Counted from the first letter of the stretch, positions 30,306 to 39,440 are shown. The stretch is 64,000 bases of DNA from AP-15 sp963716115 (GCA_963716115.1 CAVQSZ010000011.1:1-64000); one strand, 5' to 3'. The notes: generated by a model from the sequence alone, not told the origin. Numbers and translations are program-made.

Positions 30306-30685
30306 TTGCGGTTTCTGGCGGATGAGAATTTTCCCCGCGCCGCCATTGGCGCGCTCGAAGAGGCGGGACACGACGTCGTCTGGGTGAGGCTCACGATATC
30401 GGGCGCAACCGATGCCGACGTGCTGGCATTCGCCGCCCGCGAAGGCCGCATCCTGCTGACCTTCGACAAGGATTTTGGCGAGCTGGCGGCGCGATCGGCA
30501 TTGCCACCCGGTTGTGGTGTCGTGCTCTTTCGTGTTCCTGCGCCGAGCGGCGCTTCGGCGGGGAGCGCCTTGCCGAACGAATCGCGGCGCGCGACGACTG
30601 GAGCGGTCATTTCTCGGTCGTCGAGCCGGGACGCGTTCGGATGCGCCGGCTTCCGAGACTCAGTAAGGCTCGCGCACGAAGATAA
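30306..30685 (+). CDS. DUF5615 PIN-like protein, one frameshift
   Basis: This is the putative toxin partner of DUF433, about 125 residues with a PIN-like nuclease fold. Acidic residues lie in FLADENFP (D, E) and LLTFDKDFGELA (two Asp). The N-terminal 85 residues are in one frame. A G run at about 30558-30563 appears to lack one G, after which RLAERIAARDDWSGHFSVVE continues as in relatives. The reconstructed end at 30685 overlaps the 3' end of the convergent thiolase gene by 26 bp. TTG 30306 is taken as the start. Confidence 0.72.
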
Positions 30686-31844
30686 ACGTCGTGCCGGTGA
30701 CGATCGGGGCGCTGGCGCCGACGAAGGAGACGTTGGCGTCCTTGACCTGGCGCGAGCCGGCGCGGCCGGAGGCTTGGAGGGCGCCTTCGATGATGTGCCA
30801 CAGGCCGTGGATGCGGCCGGTGCCGAGGCTGCCGCCAAAGGTGTTGAGCGGCAGGTCGCCGTCCAATTCGATGCGCCCGTCCTGGATGAAGTCGAGGGCC
30901 TCGCCCTCCTTGCAGAAGCCGTAGCTTTCGAGGCCGTAGATCACCGAGGCCGAGAAGCCGTCATAGATCTGGGCCACGTCGACATCCCGGGGCCCGAAGC
31001 CGGAGCGCTCCCAGGTCAATTTCGCCGAGCTGCCGCCGCCCTCCATGTAGCTCGACAGGCTGCCGATGCGGCCGGCCACCTCGAAGTGGAGCCGCTGGCC
31101 GTAGCCGGCGAGGTAGGCCGGCCGCGGCTTCAGGTCGCGCGCCCGCTCGGCCGTCGTCAACACCACGGCGACCGCCCCCTGCACCGGGATGTCGCAATCG
31201 AAGAGGCAAAACGGGTACGCCACCATCCGCGAGTTGAGGTAGTCCTCGCGCGTCAGCTCGACGCCGTGGAAATAGGCGTGCGGGTTGTGCTGGGTGTGGC
31301 GGCGCTGGGTCACCGCGAGGGTCGCCATCTTCTCGCGGCTCTGGCCGTGCCGTTCGAGCCAGCGCGTGTAGGCGACCGCCATCCCCTGCCCCGGCCCGCC
31401 AAAGCCGTAGGGGGCGGTGAACTGCGCCGCGCCCTGGGCATAGGCGCCGGGAAGGTTCTGGTAGGTGCCGCGCGGGTTGTGCATCGCCCGCCACACCACC
31501 GCGTATTTGCACACCCCGGCAATGAGCGCGTTGACCGCCTGCTGCACCGCACCCCCGATGTTGGTCGTGCCGACCTGGATGTGCCAGCCGAGATCGGGCA
31601 ATTTCAGCATCGCCATCATGCAGTTGACCGACACGATCGAGATGCCGTCGACCTCGGCGTGGCCGGTCGCCGGCAGCTCGGGATAGGTCGCCAGCCCGTC
31701 GATGTCGGACATCTCGAGGCCCGAATCCGCGACCGCCTCCCTGACCGCCGCCAGCGCATGCGCGGCGAGCGGAATATCGGCCGAGCGCGTGACCTTGGAA
31801 AAGCCCACGCCGCTCAACGCCACCTTGCATCGGTTCTCCCACAT
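30660..31844 (-). CDS. Thiolase family protein (DUF35-associated)
   Basis: This 394-residue thiolase-fold protein is of the SCP-x/acetyl-CoA acetyltransferase-like group. Recognisable parts are VALSGVGFSKVTRSADIP at the start, the GGAVQQAVNALIAGVCKYAV helix, and DVAQIYDGFSASVIYGLE near the C-terminal catalytic half, with NTFGGSLGTGRIHGL as the glycine loop. The classic catalytic cysteine context of beta-ketothiolases is not obvious, as is common in thiolases that work with a DUF35 OB-fold partner. That partner lies directly upstream, 14 bp away. Start ATG 31844. Confidence 0.88.
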   Translation of the reverse strand: MWENRCKVALSGVGFSKVTRSADIPLAAHALAAVREAVADSGLEMSDIDGLATYPELPATGHAEVDGISIVSVNCMMAMLKLPDLGWHIQVGTTNIGGAVQQAVNALIAGVCKYAVVWRAMHNPRGTYQNLPGAYAQGAAQFTAPYGFGGPGQGMAVAYTRWLERHGQSREKMATLAVTQRRHTQHNPHAYFHGVELTREDYLNSRMVAYPFCLFDCDIPVQGAVAVVLTTAERARDLKPRPAYLAGYGQRLHFEVAGRIGSLSSYMEGGGSSAKLTWERSGFGPRDVDVAQIYDGFSASVIYGLESYGFCKEGEALDFIQDGRIELDGDLPLNTFGGSLGTGRIHGLWHIIEGALQASGRAGSRQVKDANVSFVGASAPIVTGTTFIFVREPY

Positions 31845-31858
31845 CGGGCCTGTCCTCC

Positions 31859-32314
31859 TCACTCAGCCGACGCGGCGCGCGCGAGGCGGAACTGCGGCAG
31901 GGTGATGTCGTCGTTCAGCTTCTCGAACACGATTTCGACGCGCCGCCCGACCTTCGCCTCGGTGTATTCGGCGTCCAGCAAGTTGCCGGCCAGCAACGCG
32001 CCGGGCGCGTCGTCGAGCTCGACAATGATGCTGGCGTAGGGCGCCGCAGGCGCAAAGCGCTTGTCGCCGGTGTGGTGCATGATCGTGTAGGCATAGATCG
32101 CGCCGGCCCCCCCGGCGCCGTCATGGCGCACCGGCTCGAATTCGAGGTCGGTCGCGACGCATCGGGTGCAGGTCGCGTAGGGCGGGTGCTGGAAATGGCC
32201 GCAGCTCCGGCAGCGCTGCAATTCCAGAACGCCGCGCTTGGCCGCATCCCAGAACGGCCTGGTCCACTCGTTCGGAACCGGGATCGGCCGGGTCACCTTG
32301 CTCCAGTCGCTCAT
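31859..32314 (-). CDS. Zn-ribbon OB-fold (DUF35) acyl-CoA-binding protein
   Basis: This 151-residue protein has a rubredoxin-like zinc ribbon (CRSCGHFQHPPYATCTRC, four cysteines) followed by an OB-fold. DUF35 proteins bind the acyl-CoA substrate and form complexes with thiolases, for example in steroid side-chain degradation. The gene immediately precedes the thiolase and follows two CoA transferases on the same strand, forming a four-gene operon for activation and cleavage of a CoA thioester. Confidence 0.9.
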   Translation of the reverse strand: MSDWSKVTRPIPVPNEWTRPFWDAAKRGVLELQRCRSCGHFQHPPYATCTRCVATDLEFEPVRHDGAGGAGAIYAYTIMHHTGDKRFAPAAPYASIIVELDDAPGALLAGNLLDAEYTEAKVGRRVEIVFEKLNDDITLPQFRLARAASAE

Positions 32315-32347
32315 TGTCCTTGTCCTGTCTCTTGCTGCCGGTTTCCC

Positions 32348-33625
32348 TCAGACGACGCGGCTTTCCGCGAGAACCGAGAGCTCACCGCGCGACAGCCCCA
32401 ATTCGTCGCAGTAAATTTCCACATTGTGCTCGCCGATCAATGGCGCCCGTCTGGAGATCCGCCAGGGCGAGCCGTTGTAGATGGCCGCCTCGCCCGGGTA
32501 GACGAAGCTGCGGCCGAGCTCCGGGTGCTCGACCTCTTTCCAAAAGCCGCGATCGTGCAGGTGCGGGTCGTCAAGGAGCGCCTCCGGGGCGCGCACCGCC
32601 CCCCAGGTGAAGCCGCGTTCCTGGGCGGCGTGGTAAACCTCCTCCGCCGGCAGGCTGGCGATGAAGCCGGCGACCAGGTCATCGATGATGTGGGATGTGC
32701 TCGCCGCGATGACGGCCGGATCCTGGTATTTCGGATCCCTCAGATCGCCGGCCATGCCGTAGCCGTCAAGCAGGTCCGCCAATTCCCCGATGTACCTGGG
32801 GTTGAGCCGACCCGCCACCAGCGCCGTGACGTAGGCCCCGTCCTTGGCGCGGAACTGGGTGCGCGGGGTCGGGCCGGCGGCGTGATGGCGGCCGGTCTGA
32901 CGGCGCAGCGCCTCTCCGCGGTAGATGTAGTTGGCGATCGCCGACTCGGTGGTCAGCGCGCAGGCCTCGTGGATCGACGCGTCGATATATTGCCCTTGCC
33001 CGGCGACGGTTCGGTAGACCAGGGCGGCCATGATCGCCATGTACGCGAAATGGCCGCCCATGTGCCATGCCGCGCCGCCGCCGGGGGCGATCGGCGGCGC
33101 ATTGTGGGCGTCGGCCTCGTCATAGCCGGTGGAGGCCATCTCGCCGCCGGCCGCCATGTGCAGCAGGTCGCTGGAAAGATAGTCCCGCCAGGGGCCGGTC
33201 TGGCCAAAGGAGGTCAGCGCGCACATGACCAGCCGCGGGTTTTGCCGCCGCAGGGTTTCGTAATCGAGCCCCAGGGTCGCCAGCCAGCCCGGCCGGAAGG
33301 TCTCCAGAACGACGTCCGCCGTCGCCGCCAAACGCCGGAACAGCCCGCGGCCGTCGGCGGTTTCGAGGTCAAGGGTAACGCCGCGCTTGGAGGTGTTGCA
33401 GCACCAGAACGACAGGCTGCGGTCCGGGTGCGGGATGTCGTCGAGGAATGGCCCGACGCGGCGGCTGGGCTCGCCGCCGGGGGGCTCGATCTTGACCACA
33501 TCGGCCCCGAGATCGCCGAGAAGCTTGCCGCAGAACTGGCCCTTTTCGTCGGCGAGCTCCAGGATTCGCAAGCCGGCCAGCGGGCCCGGCAAAGGCTGGC
33601 CGTCAGTCTCACGGGGACCGCTCAC
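32348..33625 (-). CDS. CaiB/BaiF family CoA transferase (type III), copy 2 of operon
   Basis: This 425-residue class III CoA transferase shows LRILELADEKGQFCGKLLGD, GADVVKIEPPGGEPSRRVGP, LDLETADGRGLFRRLAATAD, SFGQTGPWRDYLSSD and GQYIDASIHEACALTTES. The enzyme moves CoA between carboxylic acids. The start is GTG 33625, overlapping the TGA of the upstream CoA transferase by four bases (GTGA), which argues for a two-subunit or sequential arrangement. The substrate is unknown. The frame is intact. Confidence 0.88.
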   Translation of the reverse strand: MSGPRETDGQPLPGPLAGLRILELADEKGQFCGKLLGDLGADVVKIEPPGGEPSRRVGPFLDDIPHPDRSLSFWCCNTSKRGVTLDLETADGRGLFRRLAATADVVLETFRPGWLATLGLDYETLRRQNPRLVMCALTSFGQTGPWRDYLSSDLLHMAAGGEMASTGYDEADAHNAPPIAPGGGAAWHMGGHFAYMAIMAALVYRTVAGQGQYIDASIHEACALTTESAIANYIYRGEALRRQTGRHHAAGPTPRTQFRAKDGAYVTALVAGRLNPRYIGELADLLDGYGMAGDLRDPKYQDPAVIAASTSHIIDDLVAGFIASLPAEEVYHAAQERGFTWGAVRAPEALLDDPHLHDRGFWKEVEHPELGRSFVYPGEAAIYNGSPWRISRRAPLIGEHNVEIYCDELGLSRGELSVLAESRVV

Positions 33626-34947
33626 TGGAGCATCTCCTCCATATAGGCAAACCGGGCGCGCTTGGCGGGCCAGAACGTGCCGTCGGCAAAGCCCGCGCGA
33701 AGCTCTTCGCGGCTGTAGCCGAGCAGGCCCTCGACAATCTCCCCTGTGTGCTGACCGATCAGCGGGCTCGGCAGGCGGTTCGACGCCGGCGTTTGCGACA
33801 GCTTGAACGGCGCGTTCTGCACCTTGCGCAGCCCGAGCGCCGGATGCTCGATCGGCAGGTACATCTGCCGGTGGCGCAGCTGCGGGTCGTGCTCCACCCG
33901 GTCCTCGGCGCTTTGCACCGGCAGGGCGCGGACGCCGGCGGCCTGACAGCGCTCGGTCAGCTCGTACTTCCCCAAGGTCATGCTCCACGCCTCGATGTGG
34001 GCGTCCAGTTCCTCCTGGCCGCGCAGGCGCCCGGCGAGCGTGGCGAAGTCCGGCGAGGCGGCCCATGACGGGGCGCCCATCACCTGCCCCAGCCGCCGCC
34101 ATTCCTCGTCGGAGCAGCAGACGATCACGCACCAATCGTTATAGCCGCCGGGATGCGTGCGATAAGCGTTATGCGGGGCCACCGTCGGGCCGCGATAGTT
34201 GTTGTTGAGCGGGGCGCCGGGCCAATGCGCGCGGTTGCCGGGGGGATAGCCGGCCCGCCGCGACCCGCGCCCGTTGACGGTGAAGTCGAGCAGCGCCGGG
34301 CCGCTCAAGGGAACGCTCGCGACCATTTGGGACAGGTCGATGTGCTGGCCTTCTCCGGTCATGTTGCGGTGATAAAGGCCGGTCAGGGCGCACATCGCCC
34401 CGTACATGCCGCCGGTGTCGTCCATGTACGACCAGCCCCAGCCGGCCGGCGGATGGTCGGGCAGGCCGGACAGAAAGGTCAGCCCCGAGGCCGCCTGGGC
34501 GACCGGACCGAACGTGGTGTAATGGTGATGCCGGCCGGTATGGCCATAGCCTGACATCGACACATAGACGATGTCGGGCTTGATCCGGCGCAGCTCGTCG
34601 TAGCCGAGCCCCCATTTGCGCAGCACCCGCGAGCTGAAATTCTCGATCACGATATCGGAGACGGCGATCAGCCGCTTGACGATCTCCAGGCCTTTGGCGG
34701 TTCGAACGTTGAGGCTGAGGCTCTTCTTGTTGACGTTGGTGTCGTTGAAGTTTCCCGAGGTGTTCAGGCTGACCTCGAGATTTTGCGGCGTGGTGGTGCT
34801 GGGCAGCCTGCCGCGCTCGTTCTCGGGCCATTCGATTTTTATGACCTCGGCCCCAAGCGCCCCCAGCCAGCGCGTCGCCCACGGCCCGGCCCGCACCCAG
34901 CTGAAATCCACCACGCGAATGTCATCAAGGGCGCGCGGTCGGGACAT
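33622..34947 (-). CDS. CaiB/BaiF family CoA transferase (type III), copy 1 of operon
   Basis: This 441-residue CoA transferase is paralogous to the next gene. Blocks are IRVVDFSWVRAGPWATRWLG, GAEVIKIEWPENERGR, VNKKSLSLNVRTAKGLEIVK, ENFSSRVLRKWGLGYDELR, and MSGYGHTGRHHHYTTFGP. It is the first gene of the operon with the second CoA transferase, DUF35 and thiolase. A 306-bp gap without a gene separates it from the divergent DHA2 efflux gene, so promoters for both should lie in 34948-35253. Confidence 0.88.
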   Translation of the reverse strand: MSRPRALDDIRVVDFSWVRAGPWATRWLGALGAEVIKIEWPENERGRLPSTTTPQNLEVSLNTSGNFNDTNVNKKSLSLNVRTAKGLEIVKRLIAVSDIVIENFSSRVLRKWGLGYDELRRIKPDIVYVSMSGYGHTGRHHHYTTFGPVAQAASGLTFLSGLPDHPPAGWGWSYMDDTGGMYGAMCALTGLYHRNMTGEGQHIDLSQMVASVPLSGPALLDFTVNGRGSRRAGYPPGNRAHWPGAPLNNNYRGPTVAPHNAYRTHPGGYNDWCVIVCCSDEEWRRLGQVMGAPSWAASPDFATLAGRLRGQEELDAHIEAWSMTLGKYELTERCQAAGVRALPVQSAEDRVEHDPQLRHRQMYLPIEHPALGLRKVQNAPFKLSQTPASNRLPSPLIGQHTGEIVEGLLGYSREELRAGFADGTFWPAKRARFAYMEEMLQ

Positions 34948-35253
34948 GGCGTCGTTCTCCTGCTGGGGCCAGGCCCGGGAAAGGGCGGCCGCCTCCGGGT
35001 TGATCGGCCAAATGTAGACCAGCAACCGCGAGCCGCTGCAATGGTTCGGCCCATAAAGACGCCGGCGCGCTTGAAAAGGCCGCCGCGATGGCGAACCATG
35101 CGTGCCGGCATTCCTGATCCGCATCTGTCGGGAGTTGGATCCGTTTATCGCGCCGCCCGAAAGCCCCTCGCGCCAGCCCGCTCCCCGAAACAGCCGCGGC
35201 GCCGGCGGGGAGCGGCCGCCCGCCGGGCTGACGCCGCCGCGGGAGCGTCGGCG

Positions 35254-36804
35254 GTGAAGGGCGAGGCGTTCGCCCCGGTCCCCAACCGCGGCATGATCAC
35301 GATCTCGATCATGCTGGCGAACATCATGCAGGGCGTCGACAACACGATCCTCAATGTCGCCCTGCCGCACATCCAGGGGAGCCTGTCGGCCTCGCTGGAT
35401 CAGATCGCCTGGGCGTTGACCTCCTATATCGTTTGCGCCGCGATCATGATGCCGCTGACCGGCTGGCTCGCCGGCCGGTTCGGCATAAAATACGTCTTTC
35501 TGGCTTCGGTCATCGGCTTCACCCTGGCCTCGGCGCTGTGCGGCGCCGCATCGAGCCTCACCCAGCTGGTTCTCTTTCGCGCGTTGCAGGGGGTGGCCGG
35601 GGCCGGGCTGGTTCCGCTGTCGCAGGCCACCCTCCTGCAGATCAATCCGCCGGAGCGCCACGGGCATGCCATGGCGGTGTTCGGCATCGGCACGATCCTC
35701 GGGCCGATCATGGGGCCGGCGCTCGGCGGCTGGCTGACCTACGACTACAGCTGGCGCTGGATCTTCTACATCAACCTGCCGGTCGGCGTGCTGTGCACCT
35801 TGGGCATTCTGGTATTCATTCGGCGGACCAGCCACGTGCATCAAGAGTCGTTCGATTTCCTCGGGTTTATGACCCTGAGCCTGGGGATCGGCGCCCTCCA
35901 ATTGATGCTCGACCGCGGCGAGCTGAAGGACTGGTTCCATTCGGGCGAAATCTGGGTCGAGGCGACGGTCGCCGGGCTCGGCTTCTACCTGTTCACGGTG
36001 CACACGGTCACCACCGACGGGCGCTCGTTCCTCAACCGCGAGCTGTTGAAGAGCGCCAATTTCGTGGCCGGCACCCTGCTGATGTTCTGCGGCGGGCTGA
36101 TCATGACCGGCACCCTGGCGCTGCTGCCGACGATGCTGCAAAACCTGATGAGCTACCCGGCGCTGACCACCGGGCTGGTGACCGCGCCGCGCGGCGTCGG
36201 CAGCATGGCGGCGATGTTTCTCGTCGCCCCGCTGATCACCCGGGTGGACAACCGGCTGCTCATTCTGTTCGGCCTGCTGCTGACCGCGGCGTCGATGTGG
36301 CAGATGAGCCAGTTCACGCTGCAGATGGGCATGGCGCCGATCGTCGTCTCCGGCCTGCTCCAAGGCTTCGGCCTCGGCTGCACCCAGGTGCCGCTGAACA
36401 TCATCGCGTTGTCGACCCTGCCGCGCCACATCCTGACCCAAGGGACGGCGATCCGCAGCCTGATGCGCAACCTTGGCGGCAGCATCGGCATCAGCATTCT
36501 GGTCGCGACCCTGGCGCAGAATACCCAGGTGGTCCACTCGCGCCTCGTTGAAGGCCTGCGGCCGGACAATCCGCTCGCCCAGGCGCCCTATCTGCCGGCG
36601 CCGTTCAGCCTGAGCACGCCCGGCGGGATGGCGGCGCTCAACGCCGAGGTCACGCGGCAGGCCGCGATGGTCGCCTATGTCGATGATTTCAGGCTGATCA
36701 TGCTGATCGCGATCGTGCCGATGCCCTTGCTGCTGCTGTTGCGCCCGGAGCGTCGCCGGCCGCGGCCGGCCGTCGCCACCGCAACCGCGGCGGCCGACGA
36801 CTAG
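35254..36804 (+). CDS. DHA2 family MFS drug-efflux transporter (EmrB/QacA type)
   Basis: This inner-membrane proton antiporter has about 516 residues and 14 predicted helices. Motifs are TILNVALPHIQGSL with the acidic VDN in helix 1, GWLAGRFGIKYVFLAS (motif A), RALQGVAGAGLVPLSQA, and GPALGGWLTYDYSWRWIFYI (motif C of DHA2). The start is taken as GTG 35254 behind GGGAG. ATG 35296 is the alternative and would also keep helix 1. No membrane-fusion partner (EmrA) is adjacent. It is divergent from the CoA transferase operon. Confidence 0.9.
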   Translation: MKGEAFAPVPNRGMITISIMLANIMQGVDNTILNVALPHIQGSLSASLDQIAWALTSYIVCAAIMMPLTGWLAGRFGIKYVFLASVIGFTLASALCGAASSLTQLVLFRALQGVAGAGLVPLSQATLLQINPPERHGHAMAVFGIGTILGPIMGPALGGWLTYDYSWRWIFYINLPVGVLCTLGILVFIRRTSHVHQESFDFLGFMTLSLGIGALQLMLDRGELKDWFHSGEIWVEATVAGLGFYLFTVHTVTTDGRSFLNRELLKSANFVAGTLLMFCGGLIMTGTLALLPTMLQNLMSYPALTTGLVTAPRGVGSMAAMFLVAPLITRVDNRLLILFGLLLTAASMWQMSQFTLQMGMAPIVVSGLLQGFGLGCTQVPLNIIALSTLPRHILTQGTAIRSLMRNLGGSIGISILVATLAQNTQVVHSRLVEGLRPDNPLAQAPYLPAPFSLSTPGGMAALNAEVTRQAAMVAYVDDFRLIMLIAIVPMPLLLLLRPERRRPRPAVATATAAADD

Positions 36805-36910
36805 CCGCGCCTGCCCCACGCGGCGGCGTGCCCGGCCGCCGGCCTTAGGGATCACGATCCGATCAGATCGAGCGGCCGTTCTGGAGAGGCTCTGTCAACG
36901 CCTCTTTCCG

Positions 36911-36941
36911 CTGTCCCGTGGGCCTTCAGCCCACGGGACAG
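36911..36941. terminator. Perfect 13-bp hairpin between convergent genes
   Basis: The arms CTGTCCCGTGGGC and GCCCACGGGACAG enclose a 5-base loop CTTCA. The hairpin lies between the convergent DHA2 transporter and MBL-rhodanese genes, a good place for a bidirectional terminator. No T run follows on either strand, so a factor-independent role is uncertain. Confidence 0.6.
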
Positions 36942-36979
36942 CGGGAGCCATGCGGTTCAGCCTCATCGGATCACGCTCG

Positions 36980-38053
36980 CTAGGCGCTGCCGCCTTCGAC
37001 GGCGTGGCCTTCGGCGCGCCAGCGCAGCATGCCGCCGTGCAGGTTGGCGACATCGGCAAAGCCGGCCTCGCGCAGGATCACGGTCGCCTGCGCCGAGCGG
37101 CTGCCGGCGCGGCACACCGCGACGATCGGGCGGTCGCGGCCGAGCTCGCCGGCGCGCTCGGCCAGGGCGCCCAACGGGATCAGCACGGCGCCCCGGATGT
37201 GGCCGAGGGGGCCGGTCCACTCGTCGGGCTCGCGCACATCGAGGACCTGCACCTCCTGGGCATGCTCCTCGAGCCCGTGCGGGTCGATCTCCCAGATGCC
37301 GGCAAAGCTGTATCTGAGCGCCGCCCAGCCCGGACCGGCGGTCAAGTCGACATCGCCGTCGGGCCGGCCGCATTTGAGGTTCGCCGGAACCGCGACATCG
37401 AGCTTTTTCGGGTGCGCCAGCCGCAGATTGCTCATGTAGCCGGTGAAGTCCGCTTCGCCGGCCTCGCCGCCGAGGCGCGGGTTGAAGCGCCGCTCCTCGC
37501 GCACGCTGGTCACCGTCAGCCCGCGGTAATCATGCGCCGGATAGAGCAGGCAGTCGTCGGGCAGGGTGAAGATCTGCTGCTGGATCGAGCGGTACATCGC
37601 GTGCGGGTCGCCGCCTTGGAAATCGGTGCGGCCGCTGCCGCGGATCAACAGGCAATCGCCGGTGAACGCCATGCTGCGGTCGTCGAGCACATAGGTCAGG
37701 CAGCCGCCGGTGTGGCCCGGCGTCTTGCGCACCTGCAGATTGCGCTCGCCGAACGCCACCACATCGTCCGGCGCCAGCCAGCGGTCGGCCCCCGCCGCCC
37801 CGCTGTCGGCCGAGAGCGCGATCCGGCAGCCGGTCGCCTGCTTCAACAGCCAGGCGCCGGTCACATGGTCGGCATGGACATGGGTCTCGAGCGAATAGAG
37901 GAGCCTGAGCCCGAGCTCGTCGATCAGCGCCGCGTCGCGCCGGACCTGCTCGAAGACCGGATCGATGATCGCCGCGTCGCCGGTTTTGCCGTCGGCGAGC
38001 AGATAGGTGTAGGTCGAGGACGACGGGTCGAACAATTGCCGGAACACCAACAT
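36980..38053 (-). CDS. MBL-fold persulfide dioxygenase-rhodanese fusion
   Basis: This 357-residue two-domain protein has a metallo-beta-lactamase domain, about residues 1-235, with the metal motif THVHADHVTG (H58, H60, D62, H63) and TPGHTGGCLTYV, as in ETHE1 persulfide dioxygenase. The C-terminal rhodanese domain, about 245-357, carries the active-site cysteine C314 in VCRAGSRSA. Such fusions (CstB- or PRF-like) oxidise glutathione persulfide or polysulfide and move sulfane sulfur. It is a single gene. The frame and key residues are intact. Confidence 0.9.
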   Translation of the reverse strand: MLVFRQLFDPSSSTYTYLLADGKTGDAAIIDPVFEQVRRDAALIDELGLRLLYSLETHVHADHVTGAWLLKQATGCRIALSADSGAAGADRWLAPDDVVAFGERNLQVRKTPGHTGGCLTYVLDDRSMAFTGDCLLIRGSGRTDFQGGDPHAMYRSIQQQIFTLPDDCLLYPAHDYRGLTVTSVREERRFNPRLGGEAGEADFTGYMSNLRLAHPKKLDVAVPANLKCGRPDGDVDLTAGPGWAALRYSFAGIWEIDPHGLEEHAQEVQVLDVREPDEWTGPLGHIRGAVLIPLGALAERAGELGRDRPIVAVCRAGSRSAQATVILREAGFADVANLHGGMLRWRAEGHAVEGGSA

Positions 38054-38125
38054 CGCGAGCCCCTGTCATGCGCCGATGCCGCGGCGCTATCCTATCGCGT
38101 CCGCGGACAAAAGGGGAGGCTCGCC

Positions 38126-38586
38126 ATGGCCGGGATCGTCGTCACCGCGCTCTTCCCGTCGGACCGCGAGCGCTGGGCCGAGCTGTGGCGCGGCTATCTC
38201 GACTTTTACCAGACGAGCCTGCCGCCCGAAATTTACGCCCACACCTGGGCCCGGCTGACCGCCGAAGAAAGCCCGATCCGGGGGCTCGGCGCCCGGCTCG
38301 GCGGCGAGGCGGCGCCGCTGGTCGGGATCGTCCACTATCTCTTCCATGCCCATGCCTGGTCGCCGAAGGAGGTCTGCTACCTGCAAGACCTGTTCGTCGA
38401 CGGCGCCGCCCGCCGCCACGGCGTCGGAGCAAAAGCTGATCGAAGCCGTCGCCGCGGTCGCCGCGCGAGCATGGCTGCCTGCGCCTCTACTGGACGACCA
38501 AGGAGGACAACGCCACCGCCCGCTCGCTGTACGACCGCATCGCCCGCTTCAACGGCTTCATCCGCTACGATTACGCGCTCGACTAA
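38126..38586 (+). CDS. GNAT family N-acetyltransferase, two frameshifts
   Basis: This acetyltransferase of about 152 residues begins with RERWAELWRGYLDFYQTSLP, then EVCYLQDLFVDGAARRHGVG (acetyl-CoA-binding motif A) and, after two frame changes, KLIEAVAAVA and LRLYWTTKEDNATARSLYDR. The first shift, near 38430, is one extra A in AAAA. The second, near 38460, is an extra base in GCCGCGCG. The total length is two bases over a multiple of three, which agrees with two insertions. A strong site GGGGAGG precedes the ATG. The 3' end is partly duplicated beyond the RAYT remnant downstream. Confidence 0.75.
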
Positions 38587-38610
38587 ATCCGGATCGCTCC
38601 GACCGCGTAG

Positions 38611-38637
38611 GGCGGAAAAGCGGCAGCGCATTCCGCC
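38611..38637. repeat. REP-like palindrome, left copy
   Basis: This 27-bp imperfect palindrome has outer arms GGCGGAA and TTCCGCC. It lies 24 bp after the acetyltransferase stop. An inverted, slightly changed copy lies at 39120-39145, so the pair brackets the RAYT transposase remnant as REP sequences usually do. Confidence 0.75.
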
Positions 38638-38719
38638 ATCGGCGCATATCGCGACGCCTCTATCTGGGGCCATGCTGTTGGCATCCCGGACTATCGACGC
38701 AACCGCGGATCCCGCGCGC

Positions 38720-39113
38720 CACCTGATCTTCTCTAGGGTGATCCTGCGCCACCGGCGCTCCGACCTGCCCCTTACGCACATCGACGCGTTGCGGGATACG
38801 GTTCCGCAGGTGCGCGCCCGCGCATCTTTCCGCATCGATGCCTCGGGTTGTCTTGCCCGACCACATGCACTGCCCACTGGGGCGAACGCGGTATCTGGCA
38901 GCGCCGATACCGGGAGCACGCAATCCCCGACGATCGCGACTAAACCGCCCATACGGACTACATCCACTTCAACCCAGTCAAAGCACGGGTTGGTGGACAC
39001 TCCGGCGGATTGGCGATACCCAAGCTTCCGGCGCTGCGTGACCGGCGGGCTTTATCCAGCCGATTGGCTCGACGGTGGCGCAGAACCAGCCGAGACCGGA
39101 GAGCGACCATAAT
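38720..39113 (+). pseudogene. Decayed REP-associated tyrosine transposase (RAYT, Y1 type)
   Basis: Fragments of a RAYT transposase lie in order: LTHIDALRDTVPQVRARASF, then the HUH motif VLPDHMHC (about 38848-38871), then ERGIWQRRYREHAI, then DYIHFNPVK with the catalytic tyrosine (about 38956-38982), and finally KHGLVDTPADWRYPSFRRC, GGLYPADW. Between HMHC and ERGIW some 60 residues are missing. An in-frame TAA precedes DYIHF, and one extra A shifts the frame after NPVK. The element is therefore inactive. It is flanked by inverted REP copies, as RAYT genes typically are. Confidence 0.8.
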
Positions 39114-39119
39114 CTAAGC

Positions 39120-39145
39120 GGCAGAATGCGCTGCGCTTTTCCGCC
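39120..39145. repeat. REP-like palindrome, right copy
   Basis: This copy is in inverted orientation relative to the palindrome at 38611 (GGCAGAATGCGCTG, then CTTTTCCGCC) and one base shorter. It is followed at about 39149-39177 by a diverged copy of the acetyltransferase 3' end (GCTACGACTAC, then CTGGACTAAA). The remaining 39178-39440 shows no gene. Confidence 0.75.
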
Positions 39146-39440
39146 ATACGCTTGCTACGACTACCCGCTGGACTAAAATGAGGATAGGCCCGATCTATAT
39201 ATTGTGTCTCCCGGGCATGAAGGAAAGCCGCGCGGTCAAGTATCCGGCCCCGGCCGGACGCTCCCCAAAGCCAAGCCAAAACCGAGCGGCGGGAGGGCCC
39301 CCCAGTATGCTCGAACGGTGACCCGACGACCTTTGAGGATTTTATGCGACCAAGTTCTGAACTGTCGCTGGACGCAAAACCACAACATATTGATTGCCCC
39401 AGTTCATCCCGTACACCCTATTTTTTGTTAGCCGCGCAGT

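Noticed and set aside
33622..36855. Open frame of over 1000 codons on the minus strand
   Set aside because: Only the part from 34947 downward is a CoA transferase; the rest is antisense to the DHA2 transporter and has no family features.
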